Origin: Paralvinella palmiformis
Lineage: Eukaryota; Annelida; Polychaeta; Terebellida; Alvinellidae
Assembly: GCA_025642065.1 (NCBI GenBank)
Contig: JAODUP010000664.1
Coordinates: forward strand, 42,501-106,500
Reading direction: 5' to 3'
Length of the DNA stretch: 64,000 bases
Shown: positions 1 to 10,183 of the stretch, one piece after another
Layout: every line of letters begins with the position of its first letter
How positions within the stretch are numbered: the stretch's first letter is position 1
The notes under the pieces: model-generated
Databases searched by the model: none
Told to the model about the DNA's origin: nothing
The model's input: the letters and a program-made list of their open reading frames with translations, nothing else
Translations under genes and position numbers: made by a program

Positions 1-176
1 AGTCTATATATTAAATATAATAAAAAGTGATATACGCTTTACATATCTTTCTCTGATAGAATCGCACCAAATTATAATATAACATACTGTTAGAATGGGA
101 TCTCACTCTTATGACTCGGGGTCGGTTACTTAGTTATTTATAAGATGATGTGCGATATAATTTAAAGTTCACTTGC

Positions 177-304
177 CTTCAGTAAGAAGCATTGTGTCCA
201 CGCCCACAGGTAGGCAAGCCACTCAGCCAAACCTAGACGTATATAGGTATATTCTCCACCTGATTTACTTATCATGGTACCTAACTCAGCCATGCTTAAT
301 CCAC
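177..304 (-). CDS. SLC7-type amino-acid transporter light chain, internal exon (third visible, in transcript order)
   Basis: This 128-bp exon encodes a stretch containing AELGTMISKSGGEYTYIRLG, the TM2 to TM3 region of the SLC7 family (LAT, b0,+AT and xCT light chains that exchange amino acids at the plasma membrane, usually paired with an SLC3 heavy chain). It opens after a TTATCTCAG acceptor and its first two bases complete the Gly codon split by the preceding phase-1 intron, so the reading frame runs through from the exon at 1034-1135. It ends on Leu-Lys at AAG followed by GCAAGT, which would be a GC-type donor; the alternative GT five bases on (GTGAAC) is a weaker match. The remaining exons lie left of the window. 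The exon is AT-rich and too short for an ORF search to report. The family is clear; which SLC7 member is not. Confidence 0.85.
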
Positions 305-1033
<729 letters not shown>

Positions 1034-1135
1034 CCAATAGTGTTATAATTCCACCGATTCCCCATAGTATCAGACTTAATCCTACACTACCGGCTCCCTC
1101 TGCCACACCAGTAGGTGATATAAATATACCGGAAC
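1034..1135 (-). CDS. SLC7-type amino-acid transporter light chain, internal exon (second visible)
   Basis: This 102-bp exon is flanked by a TTACAG acceptor and a G|GTAAAT donor, both in phase 1. With the split Gly codon from the preceding exon it reads [19 protein letters not shown], followed by a hydrophobic segment [16 protein letters not shown](S)GIF(I/V)SP.GV with a downstream GS.G.SL..W is the signature of TM1 and TM2 in SLC7 light chains, where the unwound GSG segment of TM1 contacts the amino-acid substrate. The frame is open across the exon, and it joins in frame to the exons on both sides, which is strong evidence for a functional gene rather than a relic. Its base composition is AT-rich, unlike the GC-rich TRP and GPCR exons in this window. 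Confidence 0.88.
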
Positions 1136-1410
1136 CTGTAATATATGTATGAGATATGTCAGACACAGGGATTGATATTTATTCAGGTTTCCTAAAAACA
1201 ACACATAAATTCAAAACATTAAATATAAATATACAAACATACACGCATGCAAAGAAAACAATAGATAGATAGATAGACAGATAGACATATAGATTTAAAA
1301 ATCCGATACATGCACGCACGCACAAATACATTCAACAAACAAACTAACACACGCACGCACGCACACACACACACACACACACACACATACGCGCACACAC
1401 ATATACCTAC

Positions 1411-1557
1411 CAATGATAATTCCAACTATAAGTCCTATTGAACTCAATAAACCGACCTTCCTTTCTAAAGCAACATTCTCAACTTTAACCTTGCCCTCTC
1501 CTTCACACTTTGACCTTTCTTTAACAATGCTAATACCTTTAGCCTGATCTGCCGCGA
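1411..1557 (-). CDS. SLC7-type amino-acid transporter light chain, N-terminal internal exon (first visible)
   Basis: This 147-bp exon follows a pyrimidine-rich acceptor (TTTCCTTTCAG) and ends ATTG|GTAGGT. It encodes a charged cytoplasmic N-terminal stretch (about 30 residues, rich in Lys and Glu) and then VALERKVGLLSSIGLIVGII, the start of TM1 in SLC7 transporters (typically L.R.GLL....LIVG.IIGSG). It begins in phase 1, so at least one upstream exon carrying the start codon must exist at higher coordinates; I could not identify it. The 3' end joins in phase 1 to the exon at 1034-1135 and rebuilds the Gly codon of the GSG substrate motif. The intron between them (1136-1410) holds GATA and CA microsatellites and abuts the donor site. 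Confidence 0.85.
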
Positions 1558-1624
1558 CTGAAAGGAAAAAAGAAACTAGCAGATTCAAATCAGTAAAAGA
1601 AAACACAAACACTCAAATTCCTAC

Positions 1625-1627
1625 AAG

Positions 1628-1665
<38 letters not shown>

Positions 1666-1900
1666 GGCGACTGGTTAACTCGGTAAATAGGAAGTAGGCA
1701 TTTTGCAATTTAATCATTCCACACGAGGATTAATTATAAATAAATTTAAACTCTGGAGTTGATCATCCATTTCTGATAGAAAATCTTGCCAATTGTCTGG
1801 ATGGTCGAAGAAATGCAACTGAAATGCCACGGTTAGGATGGGAAATCCAAACTCTTGTAAACCATGATCATAAGTTAATAGTTCCCCGTTTTAAATCACT
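1625..1900 (-). mobile_element. SINE family 2 copy with (TAA)n tail
   Basis: A (TAA)n run (about 1629-1663) is followed by sequence similar to two other places in the window: 15791-16045 (same strand) and 58610-58890 (opposite strand). Shared landmarks are a CACGAGGA-TTAAT segment, an ATAAATTT segment and a CTTGCCAATTGTC segment. In minus-strand sense the A/T trinucleotide run is the 3' tail. The tRNA-like head is too diverged here to be certain, so the right boundary is approximate. Confidence 0.55.
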
Positions 1901-2365
1901 CAGCCAGGGAGTTTGCTAATAGACTGAAGACATCACTGCCTGTTACCACCTAAAACAGGAAACTGTTTAGTGTGACACTAGTCAGCTCTAAGGGTTTAAA
2001 TGATGGAATTCTCGAGTCTCGACCTTGTTTGACTCATTTTCGATGCTCACTAAACAAATCATAACTTTTCCAGCTTCACACTCATTCAGAAATCAGTTAA
2101 TTTGACGTACAATTTTGTGGATCGATAATTAAGTTGTATAAAAGAAAACTTTGGAATTTTATTGTTTTAATGTTATGTGTAGATTAAATTTGAAAGAATC
2201 AGTAATTTTGTACATCAAATTCACCAACAAAACTATTGAAATATTTGTTTCTTGCTAATCAATATTCATCTACAATGATATGACTTCTTTCGCCTTCAGC
2301 TTAAGGGGTTCGTTTAGGTTTGTATATAAATTTGGGTTTCGATTCTACATTTCCATGCTGCCCCC

Positions 2366-2548
2366 TTGTGAGTGAGTGAGTGAGTGAGTGAACGAGTAAA
2401 TGGGTGAGTGAGTAAGTGAGTGAGTGAGTGAGTGAGTGAGTGAGTGAGTGAGTGAGTGAGTGAGTGAGTGAGTGAGTGAGTGGTGGTGGTGGTGGTGAGT
2501 GAGTGAGTGAGTGAGTGAGTGGATGAATGAATGGATGAGTGAGTGAGT
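2366..2548. repeat. (TGAG)n tract with an internal (GGT)n block
   Basis: About 180 bp of TGAG units with a few substitutions and a short GGTGGTGGT interruption near 2482-2497. The Thr-His-Ser-Leu reading frames it produces are simple-repeat translations, not genes. Related tracts occur at 9031-9456, 22905-23131 and 62263-62555. Confidence 0.95.
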
Positions 2549-3304
2549 CACCTTCCTTCGAAGATCTCGACAGGACACTACTGATAGTCTTTAAGACTGT
2601 ATTGTCTCTTAGTATTGCAAACTGATGTAATGTTTTGCTTAACCTGCATCCTGTTCTCGAATGATATCTTGTGGCTTAGTGGAAGTGGGCCATTGGCGAC
2701 AGACACTCAGATTAACAGGGACTTCCTGGAGTTCGTTCGAACGGATGACCTTTCGAATTCGATTGTAAATATTAATCACTCCCCACACGGTAATTATGCG
2801 GGTGATAACTGTTTGATCTTGCCATGTATCATTTGTGGGATTCAACTTCAGTTTGATATGGCAGTCATAGAGGTTACGTCACAAATAATATCCCCTACGA
2901 ACAGGCTAGCGTCACTTCTCTCACACCAAAGCATACTCGCCTCCAATTTGTTAAAGATGCTTCAAACTTCCCTCAATACTTGTGGTTTGTTGGTGTTCTA
3001 TCCCCCACGTTCCATACTGCGCGTATGAATGATTTATTATTTATATTTCCGGCATCCTTTGCACTTTTTATTCTACTCAATTCAAGATAATTATCTAGAC
3101 AGTGTGATAACCTTCTCTGTGATGATGTTCGTGTTCGAGTTGTATGTAACTGGATTAAAAATAAAAAGGAAGAAATAATTGTCAGACAATGTTGAAAAAG
3201 GAAATGTGAAATGTTGTTGTTTTACAGCCAATTACCTCGCATTCTAGGATAAACGGGAATTAGAAAACGCAAATAATTGTTGTTATATTTGTGCAGGGGA
3301 TATT

Positions 3305-3345
3305 ATTTTGTTGTTGTTGTTGTTATTGTTGTTGTTGTTGTTGCG
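3305..3345. repeat. (GTT)n microsatellite
   Basis: About 13 GTT units with one ATT variant, in otherwise unremarkable AT-rich DNA. The flanks 2549-3300 hold an open frame of 137 codons (2615-3028) that begins on TTG and resembles nothing I know. Confidence 0.9.
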
Positions 3346-3721
3346 TTACGGCAATATTGAGAAAGCTTGAATCGGCCAAGCAAACTCCAAAATTAAATAG
3401 ACGAAACGCAATTTGTAGCATCCTTCAAACTTGGGCGTGATTCGAAACTTGGTCAGGAGATGTGTTGCCAACCGGTCATCGGAAATGCGAAAGATGAAAG
3501 ACCAATCAAAGGAGAAATCCTTTCATTTCTAAAGATACAAAAGTCTACGCAAATTAAAGACAACATACATTGTTTCATTTCACATTCACATTCTGTACGA
3601 ATTATTATTCGTACATTGATAAAGTATAATACACAAGTACCTCATTGTAACTATTTAGTAATTACGGTAAGCTTTGGTGCCGATTACATCTAGTGTCACA
3701 TGTATGTCCCATAAATACAGG

Positions 3722-3800
3722 CTTAGGCCGGGTTCGAACCGACAACGAGTAGGTTTACAACGTAGTGCTCTCACTACTGAGCCATCAGAACGCATTTGTG
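3722..3800 (-). mobile_element. tRNA-like SINE head
   Basis: Read on the minus strand it shows a pol III A box (TGGCTCAGTAGTGAGAGC) followed about 35 bp later by a B box (GGTTCGAACCC), the spacing of a tRNA. The acceptor-stem ends do not pair as in a real tRNA gene, so a tRNA-derived SINE or tRNA relic is more likely. The body beyond the head could not be followed. Confidence 0.5.
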
Positions 3801-4069
3801 TCAAAGGAGGATGTTTATTGTAGTTGAATGACAATAAATAGGTAAGTATTTATGATATTAAACCTTTGTTTGGGATTCTTATCCTAGACACAGTTTACTG
3901 GAGAAAACCCCCCACAAAAGAACAAAGAAGAATATACTATGCAACGTACGCAACAGGCGTTGCAACATTTAATCTATGCCCATACAAATGGGAAATAGGG
4001 TAATAGGATCAGACATTTAAATGATTACACGTAAGGAAAAGAGTAGAATAACAAAACTTATAAGAAGCT

Positions 4070-4265
4070 TCCATGGTGCAATTGGTGGTGTACTGCACTA
4101 CAACTCCAGGTCACGAGTTCAAACACCAAAGTAGCCTGTACCCGAGTGAAATTTAAATCATCGATAATAAATTATCACTAAGTGATGCTTCGGCTATAAA
4201 TCCCACGTAACGGCAACCCGGACACTAAAGAAAGCACTCGTTCGTTCATTTATTCACTGACGTTT
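4070..4265 (+). mobile_element. Degenerate tRNA-derived SINE
   Basis: A weak A box (TGGTGCAATTGGTGGTGTA) and a B-box-like GAGTTCAAACACC are followed by about 130 bp of body, including ATGCTTCGGCTATAAAT, and an imperfect ATTCACTGA tail. The elements are diverged and the call rests mainly on the promoter-like spacing. Confidence 0.35.
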
Positions 4266-4719
4266 TCAAAAGTAAAACAAAGATCTGAATACGAGTCCGT
4301 TACTAAAGCAGATATTCAGGTAAACAACCGATCAATCATATCTTATCTACATTAACCTCTCAAGATAAATAAATCAAATATTTAAGAAACCTTGAGTTTT
4401 GACAGCGGTAGCGTATATCTGCACATCGAGTACCATAATCCAGTCTTACTAATCAAATAAATCATCTTGAAATCTATTGTGCAAATAACCGATGTGCAAA
4501 GTCATATATTCTAACGTCTGAAGTTGCTATCGCAGAGATTAAAAAACATGTTCGAGAATAATTATTTTGTAAAGGTATTCATAGTTTGGTAAAGATTTGT
4601 TCCTTCTTCTTCGAAATGCAATTTTTTATATAAGTTGCTGCTCCGATGTAAAATACTGTGTTTCACATAATATGGCCGCCTACCATCAATTCAGATGTTG
4701 TGCTCTTATTAGATGTTTG

Positions 4720-4825
4720 ATCTTTTGCGGCTACTCTTGTGCACATGATAAGATTAATGGTAGTGAGGTGAAGTGAAAGATGACACATCCTTATGTCTAG
4801 ATTTGAACCCGAGTAGTATAGAGAA
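4720..4825 (-). mobile_element. SINE family 1, truncated copy
   Basis: Contains the family landmarks in minus orientation: GGCTACTCTTGTGCACAT, a TAATGGTAGTGAGGTGAAG segment and ATTTGAACCCGAGTAGTAT (B-box region). Compared with the better copies at 46436-46616 and 49211-49391 it is diverged and lacks the 5' end. Confidence 0.55.
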
Positions 4826-4937
4826 AGTAGATTATAATTTGTTTTAGTTACACAACCTTCATCATAAATCGGAAATATCAATATGTTATTTTATGTATCG
4901 TATGTTATGCTGAAAATAATGAACTGGTTGAAAATGA

Positions 4938-4942
4938 TGATG

Positions 4943-5010
<68 letters not shown>

Positions 5011-5250
5011 GTTTGTTGTTGTTGTTGGTTGTGGTGGTGATGCTGGTGCTGATGGCGATTACAATGTTATAATAATGCTAACATAATTATCATTATTAAA
5101 ATAGATTTACTGGTGTTGTTGTAGTTGTTGTTGTTGCTGCTGCTGCTACTGCTGATATCACAATTAATGCTACCACAACTCTGCAACTGCTACCACTATT
5201 ACTACTACTACTACTGATTCTGCTGCTACTACTACTACTACTACCTATAT
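4938..5250. repeat. (ATT)n followed by mixed trinucleotide runs
   Basis: About 24 ATT/TTA units (4940-5011), then GTT, and after about 90 bp runs of TTG, CTG, ACT and ACTACT up to 5250. The poly-Ile and poly-Ser frames through it are repeat translations. Confidence 0.9.
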
Positions 5251-5579
5251 TCCTATACAATCCGTCCCGGATATACGTCTCCATTAGAGAGTTTCGCTTT
5301 AATATTTACTTATTTAGAAAATATAAATATTATTGCCAAAATTTATCTTACATCCTCCATAATTACCTGATATCGTCTCTGTTGTTATTTAAGCACTAAC
5401 TCTGCTGCACTGAAGACCATAATTGTTGGATAAACTGATGTTATATGAAGGACGAGTGTAAATTAGAGGTGAAGTAAGCAGGACACTCCTTCTTACCTCA
5501 AATGAAAACTCTCAGAGGAGCAACATTCTGTTCAGATTATAGCAAATATGTATCAATTAAGTATAATGTACTCGCTGTT

Positions 5580-5735
5580 CTAGTCTCAGGAGTGATCATT
5601 CCTGGTAACGTATACCCAAGGTGGTGTCTACCCAGAACTACAAAACCCAAAACACGTCTAACAGTAAGATTAGAACCGTGATCTAGAAGATTACACGGCA
5701 ATGCTCTACTCACTGTGCTATAAGAGCATCCGGAA
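5580..5735 (-). mobile_element. tRNA-derived SINE-like element
   Basis: Minus-strand sequence carries TAGCACAGTGAGTAGAGC (A box) and, about 35 bp on, a diverged B box GGTTCTAATCTTAC. The body extends towards 5580 but has no clear second copy in the window. Confidence 0.4.
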
Positions 5736-6956
5736 TGAAAATATAAAGTCTTTAATTAACATTTCCATGTCACGTCCATGAAGGAAACAACGATAATACT
5801 TTAGAAGCTGGATTAGATAACAAAGAATGGGATGATGGAGAGTGCGTTATGCCTTTTAGATAGAATATTATTCGAAACGATTGTGTTCCCTTTACGAATA
5901 ATATAATATTCTAATGTATATCTAACATCATTCAGTTCCCAAATCTGGATTTTAATACTTTGTTTATTTGTTATCAACTGAATTTCAAATGTTACAGGAC
6001 ACTGATCGATTTGTGTCAGCGGGTCTTTAAACTGCATCCATCGAATCCGGCACCGTTCTCTCCCTCCTTTTACACCCATCCACCCATCCATCCATCCAGC
6101 CAGCCAGCCATCAGCCACATTAATCTAATTCTTACCTTTGGTATTATTCATTTCCCCGCTCATTTCAGCAATCTCCTCTATCCAGTGATATTTAATATTC
6201 CTATTTAGTCAGAAAAATAGTCACAACGCCAGCCACAAAACTAGCCACACACGGTACACTCGGTTATCAGTGAAAACATAAACCTCCTTCAGTGAGAGGC
6301 CCTGGGGAGGGTAAACTGTATTTAAAATATCTGATAGTTTGTGAGTATATTTCAAACCATATGAAATGTTACTTCTGATCTATGCCATTTCTTATTCCAC
6401 TGATGACTCAAGTAGTGACAGGGATTGATAATTTCCTATCAATATGCCTGTACTCATTTATGTCGTAGTTTACCCCGTCTCGTACCTTAATATTTATCAG
6501 TTCCACGAATGCACTCGATTTGCGTTGCTTCAAAGATACCGCTATCTTTACAGAATCATCAGATTATTAAAAAATAAATAAAAGGGTGGTGTCTATTTTG
6601 TAAAAATCTTGTCCCGAAACACACAACATCGAAAATGTGATCCAGACCAGATATAAACTTAAATGTCTAAATGTTGTCATCGAATTATTTTGTTAGCGTT
6701 TCATCTTTTACAATGATGCTGCTATAATAGCACAAACATTAGTACCTGGAGCAGTGATGTTGCAAATAAATTCCAAGCCCAAATCAGTTCTTGGCTAGAC
6801 TATGGCATGGGATTACTCTGATTAACTGATACAATTTGTAACAACCTGTGTTGGACTTCAGCTTACATGCACTCCTCAAAGAAAACAAATAACACCGTTT
6901 TTGCTAGTTGCAATGGATTCTACACATTTCAGATTAGAGTAAACCTGTTTATATAA

Positions 6957-6963
<7 letters not shown>
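5736..6963. other. No recognised gene
   Basis: AT-rich DNA. A minus-strand frame at 5813-6118 (101 codons) runs through short CATC-type repeats at its start and then a stretch with plausible composition (ending near IIPFFVI), but I recognise no domain, start context or splice sites that would make it a gene. Confidence 0.4.

Positions 6964-7036
<73 letters not shown>
6964..7036. repeat. (AT)n microsatellite
   Basis: About 36 uninterrupted AT units, directly abutting the CR1-like 3' end at 7037. Confidence 0.97.
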
Positions 7037-7039
<3 letters not shown>

Positions 7040-7300
7040 CTGCTCCCTGTGAGCTTTCTTCGTTTTTGAGGTTGCTAAACCATCATGTACCAATGGATGG
7101 ACTGCAAACTTTCTGGGCATCAGCTCACAAGTTGTGGAATAAATTGCTTAATCGCATCAAACTTGTTGAAATCACTGTTTTGTGTACTTATGAATAAAAT
7201 GCGTTTGTGCTATGCGACTCATAATGTTCAATTTAGTTTTCAGCATAATGCCTCATAGAGCAACCTATGTTGATTAATACGCTATAAAAATATAATAATT
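7037..7300 (+). mobile_element. CR1-like non-LTR retrotransposon, 3' end fragment
   Basis: One frame contains FWASAHKLWNKLLN, matching the conserved F..A.P.LWN.LP block at the C-terminus of CR1/L2-type reverse transcriptases. About 150 bp later comes the family's 3' tail (ATGCCTCATAGAGCAA ... CGCTATAAAAATA) also seen at 15680-15720 and 25185-25225, followed by (ATT)n. The upstream part is lost at the AT tract. Confidence 0.65.
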
Positions 7301-7500
7301 ATATATTATTATTATTATTATTAGTAGTAGTAGTAGTAGTAGTAGTAAGATTAGTAGTAAGATTAGTAACAGTAGCATATTTAGATGTTATAGTTGTGGT
7401 TGTTGTTGTTGTTGTTAGAGAATATATTGTTGTTGTTGTTTTAGTTTTTTTTTTGTAATTGGTATTGTTGTTGTTGTTGTAATCATCATCGTCATCATTG
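7301..7500. repeat. Mixed trinucleotide repeats (ATT, AGT, GTT)
   Basis: Runs of ATT, AGT and GTT units with interruptions, starting as the tail of the preceding CR1-like fragment. Confidence 0.85.
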
Positions 7501-8039
7501 TCCTCTTACCAGCAACAACAACAAAAGCAACACCAGCAATGACATCAACTATAGCAACAATTATAATAACAGTTATAGTAATATAGTCCATAACACGTCT
7601 AATATCAATCTAATCTGTTGTTTGATTGAAAAAGACAACAACTAAATAATAAAATAATTTTATAAATTAGTCCATTGACATTTTTAGATTAACTTTCTTA
7701 ATTTCATTATAAAGGCTTCTATTTTTTTAAATGTACAGATTTCAGTATTGTGATAGATATTCCACATTAAGTTATTAAATATTAAATATTGTCAATAACA
7801 TACATGATGGCCATTTGACGCTATGATATTCCAAGATTTCATTAACTTCACAACGCAACTGTTATTTGGCATTATCATCCATACACAGGAAACAGAACGT
7901 GGTGAGAAATGACTTCACGATGTTATAGAATGGTACTGGCCAATGATTTTACTCAGGACCATAAGAAGTCTGTATAAATTCACCTTATAAATTCACGATA
8001 TCACTCATCAACATTAGCACGTTAGGGATCTTTGTACGC

Positions 8040-8280
8040 CCCTGTGGTACAGGTAATAGCGGCTAGCAAAGCAAACCTCCAAGGCAGAGTTCGAATCAAG
8101 GCAGATGAGATATGTTTCATCTGATCATCTGATTCGCCTGGAAGTAGTTCATCGTCTGTAGGTCACAGATGCTGCCGAAGTCAACTAAAATACCCACTGA
8201 ATGACTCATTCACTCATACAATCACTTAATCACTCAATTTTCTCGCTCAACCACTCAATTACTCGCTTACTCACTCTCCC
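8040..8280 (+). mobile_element. Degenerate tRNA-derived SINE with a CTCA-rich tail
   Basis: A weak A box (TAATAGCGGCTAGCAAAG), a B box (GAGTTCGAATCAAG) and about 110 bp of body lead into an imperfect CACTCA/ATTCACTC run (8195-8280). The arrangement of tRNA-like head, body and tetranucleotide tail parallels 45240-45465. Confidence 0.45.
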
Positions 8281-9030
8281 ACATGGGAATATGAGAATAC
8301 AGTGCATACCCACTTTGGGCCCGGAGTCTTCACAACTGATCTTATACTCACTGTAGCCTCGGCACACGATCTCTTCATGTCTCCTAAAACTGAACTCAAT
8401 TCTGAACAATGTGATATAGTATCCAGACTCTTCTGTTATGTCTTTCCTCAGATAACCTTACAGTTGGGTATACTATGGATCAGGATATCTCACGTCACAT
8501 ATCCGAATGTTTTGATCTGAGTGTGGCGTTATCCATCTCTTCCCATTTCTTTCTGGCCCTTGTCTAAGGTATCTCCATACATTCATAGCAGCATGGGGTG
8601 ACTTCTACGCATATTGGCAAACAGTTTCTCGTTCAATACCTATTACTAAGAGGACGCTAGAGAGTCTTCTATCAACATTGAGTTGTCTCAATTTTGTGTG
8701 CATGTCTTCCGTAGAGACTCAGTCATTCACCCACACTAGATAACAGCTAATGGTTTTATTTTTGTAATCACCGGTATTATCCGCCCAATTTTAGATATAT
8801 TCCTATCAAACCATATAGTTATTATTATTATTATTATTATTACTATTATTATTATTGTTGTTGTTGTTATTTTGAACCCTAATCATTATCTAAAACTTTT
8901 GTCATCAGTACTATTAAGATTAGTTTAGCGTAAAATAAGTAGATACAGTTAAAATTCTTTACCTACATAAGCCAAGCATTTTTCATTATTTACATGAATA
9001 AAGCTAACATGTTAATCCTTCACAGCTCTA

Positions 9031-9349
9031 TAACTCACTCACTCACTCACTCACTCACTCACTCACTCACTCACCACTCACTCACTCACTCACTCACTCA
9101 CTCACTCACCACTCACTCACTCACTCACTCACTCACTCACTCACTCACTCACTCACCACTCACTCACTCACTCACTCACTCACTCACCCCTCATCACTCA
9201 CCACCACCACCACTCACTCACTCACTCACTCACTCACTCACTCACTCACTCACCACCACCACTCACTCACTCACTCACTCACTCACTCACTCACTCACTC
9301 ACTCACTCACTCACCACTCACTCACCATCACCACTCATCCCCCCCCCCC

Positions 9350-9394
<45 letters not shown>

Positions 9395-9456
9395 CAATCA
9401 AACAATCACTCACTCACTCACTCTCTCACTCATTGAATCACTCACTCACACAAGCT
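9031..9456. repeat. (TCAC)n tract with (CAAT)n block
   Basis: About 425 bp of CTCA units broken by CCACCACC segments, a C9 run (about 9340) and a (CAAT)n block (about 9350-9400). The 166-codon plus-strand frame through it is a simple-repeat translation. Confidence 0.96.
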
Positions 9457-9494
9457 GTAGAGCGGACTTCGTGAGAAATATACCACACAGATAG

Positions 9495-9578
9495 GGCTAT
9501 TGAGTTAATTCGAACTCAAAACTGTAGGTTTACAGCGCAACGCACTAACCATTACACTTTCGGATCGTTCATCAACTT
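9495..9578 (-). mobile_element. tRNA-like SINE head
   Basis: Minus-strand A box (TAATGGTTAGTGCGTTGC) and B box (GAGTTCGAATT) at tRNA spacing. A (GAGT)n run follows at 9610-9650 on the plus strand. Confidence 0.45.
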
Positions 9579-9650
9579 TTTTACTAATAGACAGACAGTG
9601 TATTTGGGTGTATGAGTGAGTGAGTGAGTGAATGAGTGAGTGAGTGAGTG

Positions 9651-10140
9651 TTTTTCTTCAGCGTCGGCATAATATTGGTTTTAGCCATGTATCGGCCGTT
9701 ATCGTCTTGGCTAATAATACCAATGGTCTACACGGACCGCTGGATATAGAGAATAGAGATCATTCCCTACCGAATGTCAATATATTGCCAAATACATGTA
9801 GAAAACACTGTCTAGACGTACTAATATATCACCAATTAGGCACGTATAAACATGTGTCGTTTCCCACTTGAAATACGACATCTTATTGTCAGATGAAATT
9901 CCCCCGACGCTAATAAGTCAACGATATAATGAACAAATATGTTGTGTAAATGGTGGCTCAAGCACGAAAGAGAAGTAAAGGTTGATATGGATAGTGATGA
10001 GAGACTGACAAGACTAGAAGTTGTGAAACCACAAGTTTGGTCCCATTGTTTGTTATAATTAAAACTACCTGTAACACCAGATGAGCTCGTCAGGAAAACA
10101 TATCCTGAACAAATAAATAACGTCTTTAGGATATATATAT

Positions 10141-10183
<43 letters not shown>

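Noticed and set aside
2615..3028. 137-codon plus-strand frame
   Set aside because: It starts on TTG, has no recognised motif, is overlapped by a minus-strand frame and has no splice or promoter context. Kept only as a candidate for a protein search.
3722..3800. Functional tRNA gene
   Set aside because: A and B boxes are present, but the acceptor stem does not pair and the anticodon loop is not regular. The same applies to heads at 9495, 25890, 51206, 58610 and 60717, which are better explained as SINEs.
8994..9494. 166-codon Ser-Leu-Thr-His frame
   Set aside because: Pure translation of (TCAC)n; the same holds for the frames at 2345-2578 and 22782-23142.
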